A DNA stretch of 64,000 nt, taken from NCBI GenBank assembly GCA_910585625.1, contig CAJUFQ010000018.1:6548-70547 (forward strand), given 5' to 3'. Position 1 is the stretch's first letter. Each line of letters starts with the position of its first letter. The translations under genes were made by a program, and so were the position numbers. The notes below the pieces were generated by a model that ran no database searches, was not told the DNA's origin, and saw nothing but the letters and a program-made list of their open reading frames with translations. Source of the stretch: an uncultured Lachnospiraceae bacterium. GTDB lineage: Bacteria; Bacillota; Clostridia; Lachnospirales; Lachnospiraceae. Positions 62,088 through 64,000 of this stretch are shown piece by piece.

Positions 62088-62359
62088 CGCCCTGTTTGAT
62101 TGCCGGGCTCATGACTTCGGCAGACGGTTTCTTCCGAACATTTGAGCAGGCGGTTTCCTATTACCAGCTTACAATGGTAAATTATATTGGATTTACAGAC
62201 AGGGGGATGCCGCTTGTCGGGGGATGTGGGGGACACGAATGGGAAACCGCAGATAGACAAGACAGCTCACTTGCAGGGGGTATGAATTTGGGAAGAAAAT
62301 TTATCTGGAATAATACGTCAGTGGAAATATGGGAATGGCAGGGGTTTGATGAAAGTTAA
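62088..62359 (+). pseudogene. C-terminal fragment of a flavodoxin-fold reductase
   Basis: The frame right after the DUF1349 stop reads CLIAGLMTSADGFFRTFEQA and VNYIGFTDRGMPLVGGCGG, which fits the C-terminal third of iron-sulfur flavoprotein reductases. No N-terminal FMN-binding part is present. It is a gene remnant joined to the end of the DUF1349 gene. Confidence 0.55.
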
Positions 62360-62426
62360 AGGGAGCTGTAAGAAGGCATTTAAAGGACCGGACAGGGTTG
62401 GGATGAGGCAGTTATGCTAAAAAACA

Positions 62427-62452
62427 AGGCCTTCCATTTTATATGGAGGCCT
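62427..62452 (-). terminator. Intrinsic terminator of the flavin reductase gene
   Basis: On the minus strand AGGCCTCCAT pairs with ATGGAAGGCCT (one bulge) and is followed by TTGTTTTTTAG. It lies 14 bp after the flavin reductase stop. Confidence 0.78.
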
Positions 62453-62465
62453 CGCTCTGCAAAAA

Positions 62466-63032
62466 TCATTTTTTCAGTTTCAGGCCATCCTTGAAGGCTT
62501 CGCCAACCCGTTCCGTTACCTTGTAATAGCCGTGCGTATAAGGGTCAAAAGCAATGGCGTTTACAAGGGAAATATCAATCCTGTCGCCGGACATAACGCT
62601 TTCATCTGCCGTGGCATTTACAACCCTGCCGATAACACCGCATCCGTATGGATTGTCCTGATATTCGATAAACTCACACTCTAAACAGAGTGGGAATTCA
62701 TTGATGACAGGTGCATCCACTGTCTCGGCTTTGCTGGCAGTGAGGCCGCTGTTTTCAAATTTATCTGTATTTTTGTTGCCGGACTCAACGCCGAAATAGT
62801 CTGCCTCGGCTACATGGGCGGCGTCAGCAATGCTTACCGTAAAAGCGCCCCTTGCTTTGATATTCTTCACTGTTTTGTGCGTTTCAGTCAGATTGAGGGC
62901 GACATTGCCCCTTTCCTGCATGGTGCCCCATGCGGCGTTCATGACATTAACGCTGCCGTCTTCATTGTAAGTTGCAACCATTAAGACAGGCATTGGGAAA
63001 ATGCCTTCTGTGATATTGAGTTTCTTTCTCAT
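62466..63032 (-). CDS. Flavin reductase family protein
   Basis: This 188-residue protein has the flavin reductase-like split-barrel fold: FPMPVLMVATYNEDGSVNVM, NLTETHKTVKNI, an active-site region EFPLCLECEFIEY and GRVVNATADESV. It binds FMN and may reduce flavins or electrophiles. AGAGGT precedes the ATG at 63032. It is divergent from a broken HxlR gene, so it formed a second regulator-reductase pair like the one at 59014-60036. Confidence 0.9.
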   Translation of the reverse strand: MRKKLNITEGIFPMPVLMVATYNEDGSVNVMNAAWGTMQERGNVALNLTETHKTVKNIKARGAFTVSIADAAHVAEADYFGVESGNKNTDKFENSGLTASKAETVDAPVINEFPLCLECEFIEYQDNPYGCGVIGRVVNATADESVMSGDRIDISLVNAIAFDPYTHGYYKVTERVGEAFKDGLKLKK

Positions 63033-63059
63033 TGCATTTACCTCTTTTCTTTTATGAGA

Positions 63060-63088
63060 TTGACAGGGCTTATGCCCGTAAATATAAT
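63060..63088 (+). promoter_or_regulatory. Consensus promoter of the broken hxlR gene
   Basis: TTGACA (63060-63065), 17 bp and TATAAT (63083-63088) match the consensus fully and fire rightward into the pseudogene. The promoter has outlived its gene. Confidence 0.75.
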
Positions 63089-63126
63089 TATAGTTAGTAA
63101 CGGAGAAAATACAAGTACTGTTTTTT

Positions 63127-63441
63127 ATGAAAGGTACTATCATAAAGGAAAGCGTAAAGATAAAGAAATATATTGAGAAGGCAAATTTTGAAGATACCGG
63201 GTTCAGTTACACACAGTCTCTGATATCCGGCAAGCACAAGATGGTTATCTTATACTGCCTGATGGGATTTGAGGTGGTGCGGTTCAATGAATTGAAACGG
63301 TATATAAAAACGTGTCGGATAAAACGTTCAGCAGCAACCTGAAGGAGCTGGAAAAGAATAGGCTCATTATCAGGAAAGAATACCCGCAAATACCGCCAAA
63401 GGTTGAATACAGCCTGAGTGAAAGAGGAAAATCCCTGATCA
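63127..63441 (+). pseudogene. Decayed HxlR-family regulator
   Basis: FSYTQSLISGKHKMVILYCL and FNELKRYIK are in one frame; SDKTFSSNLKELEKNRLI and YPQIPPKVEYSLSERGKSLI continue in the next. Adding one A to the A5 run near 63306 restores the reading frame. The expected start, after AAAGGAAAGCGTAAAG, is ATA where the intact paralogue has ATG. The gene then ends abruptly in foreign sequence at about 63441, before the usual C-terminal residues. Three separate lesions make it non-functional. Confidence 0.82.
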
Positions 63442-63521
63442 ATGACGTCAACTTAAGACGACATTACCCCTATGTATTACAGATTTACCCATATGTAAAA
63501 CCCATTCGTTGTTCCGTGATG

Positions 63522-64000
63522 TTAAGATATCCTTTTGAAGCGCCTATCTGGACGAATGATTGACCTCATTTTTTGAATTCGGGTTAACAGCGTTGAAAGT
63601 TTCTTTTTGTAATTTAATGTGATTGCCAAAGACCTAACATATTGACAGACTTTTCCTATAATGAAGCTTCTGTTCAGTTGGTGCTGATGATCCTTATTGG
63701 TTAATTCCTCTTCAATTTCAGTTTCAGCAGAGGATTTAATCAGCGAAGATAAATTAGACATAAATAACGCCGCATATAAATCCTAACGAATCGCCTGTGC
63801 ATTTTTGTCCAAAAAGTTTTCTAACCGCATTTTAGTCTTAAGCTCGCCATATTGGATTTCAATTTCCCATCGTCTGTGATACAGGCTTTGATGGTATTTT
63901 GTATTCTGGGCATCTTCAAAAAGATTGCTGACAGAGATGCGTGATCCTTCGCCTGAAGTGTCTTTTATAACGCGAATCTGTATAGTGCGGCCTTTATAAA
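63522..64000 (-). pseudogene. IS4-family transposase, partial with internal stop
   Basis: The sequence enters from the right edge as RTIQIRVIKDTSGEGS. It contains the IS4 Y-R-E-K signature in YHRRWEIEIQYGELKTK. After KNAQAIR there is an in-frame TAG (63783-63785), and the frame then goes on as DLYAALFMSNLSSLIKSS to a stop at 63522. The insertion appears to have cut the HxlR pseudogene. It may be inactive unless the stop is read through; the other end lies outside the window. Confidence 0.75.

Overview
The window looks like a chromosome segment of a gut-type Gram-positive anaerobe of class Clostridia, probably Lachnospiraceae. The reasons are strong AGGAGG ribosome binding sites, lipobox lipoproteins, a Dlt-like D-amino-acid activation set, VanW and D,D-carboxypeptidase wall genes, a YesM/YesN-controlled sugar-import and glycosidase locus, and Firmicute-type mobile debris (TnpV, Cys-rich KTR, IS4-family transposase). 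The family assignment is inference from gene content; no rRNA or tRNA gene was seen.

Region 1 (1-12935) is one long leftward transcription unit of at least eleven genes with short or no gaps. In transcription order it encodes a membrane-anchored transglutaminase, an Asp/Glu-type racemase, an amino-acid adenylation enzyme, a carrier protein, a lipoprotein, an MBOAT acyltransferase, an SGNH-like protein, AsnB, VanW, a D,D-carboxypeptidase and a choline-binding-like repeat protein (cut by the window edge). It starts at a near-consensus sigma-A promoter carrying two palindromic operator-like sites, opposite a small XRE regulator. I read it as a cell-envelope modification operon that makes an aminoacyl-carrier and hands the residue to a surface polymer. 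This is the best candidate here for an undescribed system.

Region 2 (13006-17730) holds a TetR regulator, a second carrier-protein set (acyl/AMP ligase, carrier protein, condensation-type acyltransferase) and a free-standing 58-codon gene with its own promoter and terminator lying between inverted repeats.

Region 3 (17730-35925) is a Gram-positive polysaccharide utilisation locus: sensor kinase and AraC-type response regulator, sugar-binding lipoprotein, two permeases, two very large secreted LamG/FIVAR proteins (one with a clan GH-A catalytic domain, one with five Ig-like repeats) and a cytoplasmic GH36 alpha-galactosidase.

Region 4 (36000-47700) carries stem-loop repeats, a complete 198-bp MITE-like element and a second half copy, an alpha/beta hydrolase, a rightward FtsX-type ABC exporter pair, cysteine synthase, a VOC protein, a Sau3AI-like restriction-modification pair, a decayed FtsX permease fossil and a small alarmone synthetase.

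Region 5 (47994-56331) has an unrecognised 364-residue protein, a frameshifted gene beside an AraC/GyrI-type regulator, and an ABC transporter operon headed by a small secreted beta-rich protein and a lipoprotein.

Region 6 (56606-64000) is a graveyard of mobile-element and regulator fragments (histidine kinase, Walker-A-less ABC ATPase, possible serine recombinase tail, Cys-rich KTR, TnpV, duplicated 120-bp module, truncated transposase) mixed with intact redox genes: two flavodoxin-fold reductases with a divergent HxlR regulator, a monooxygenase-like protein, a DUF1349 protein and a flavin reductase. No CRISPR array was seen.
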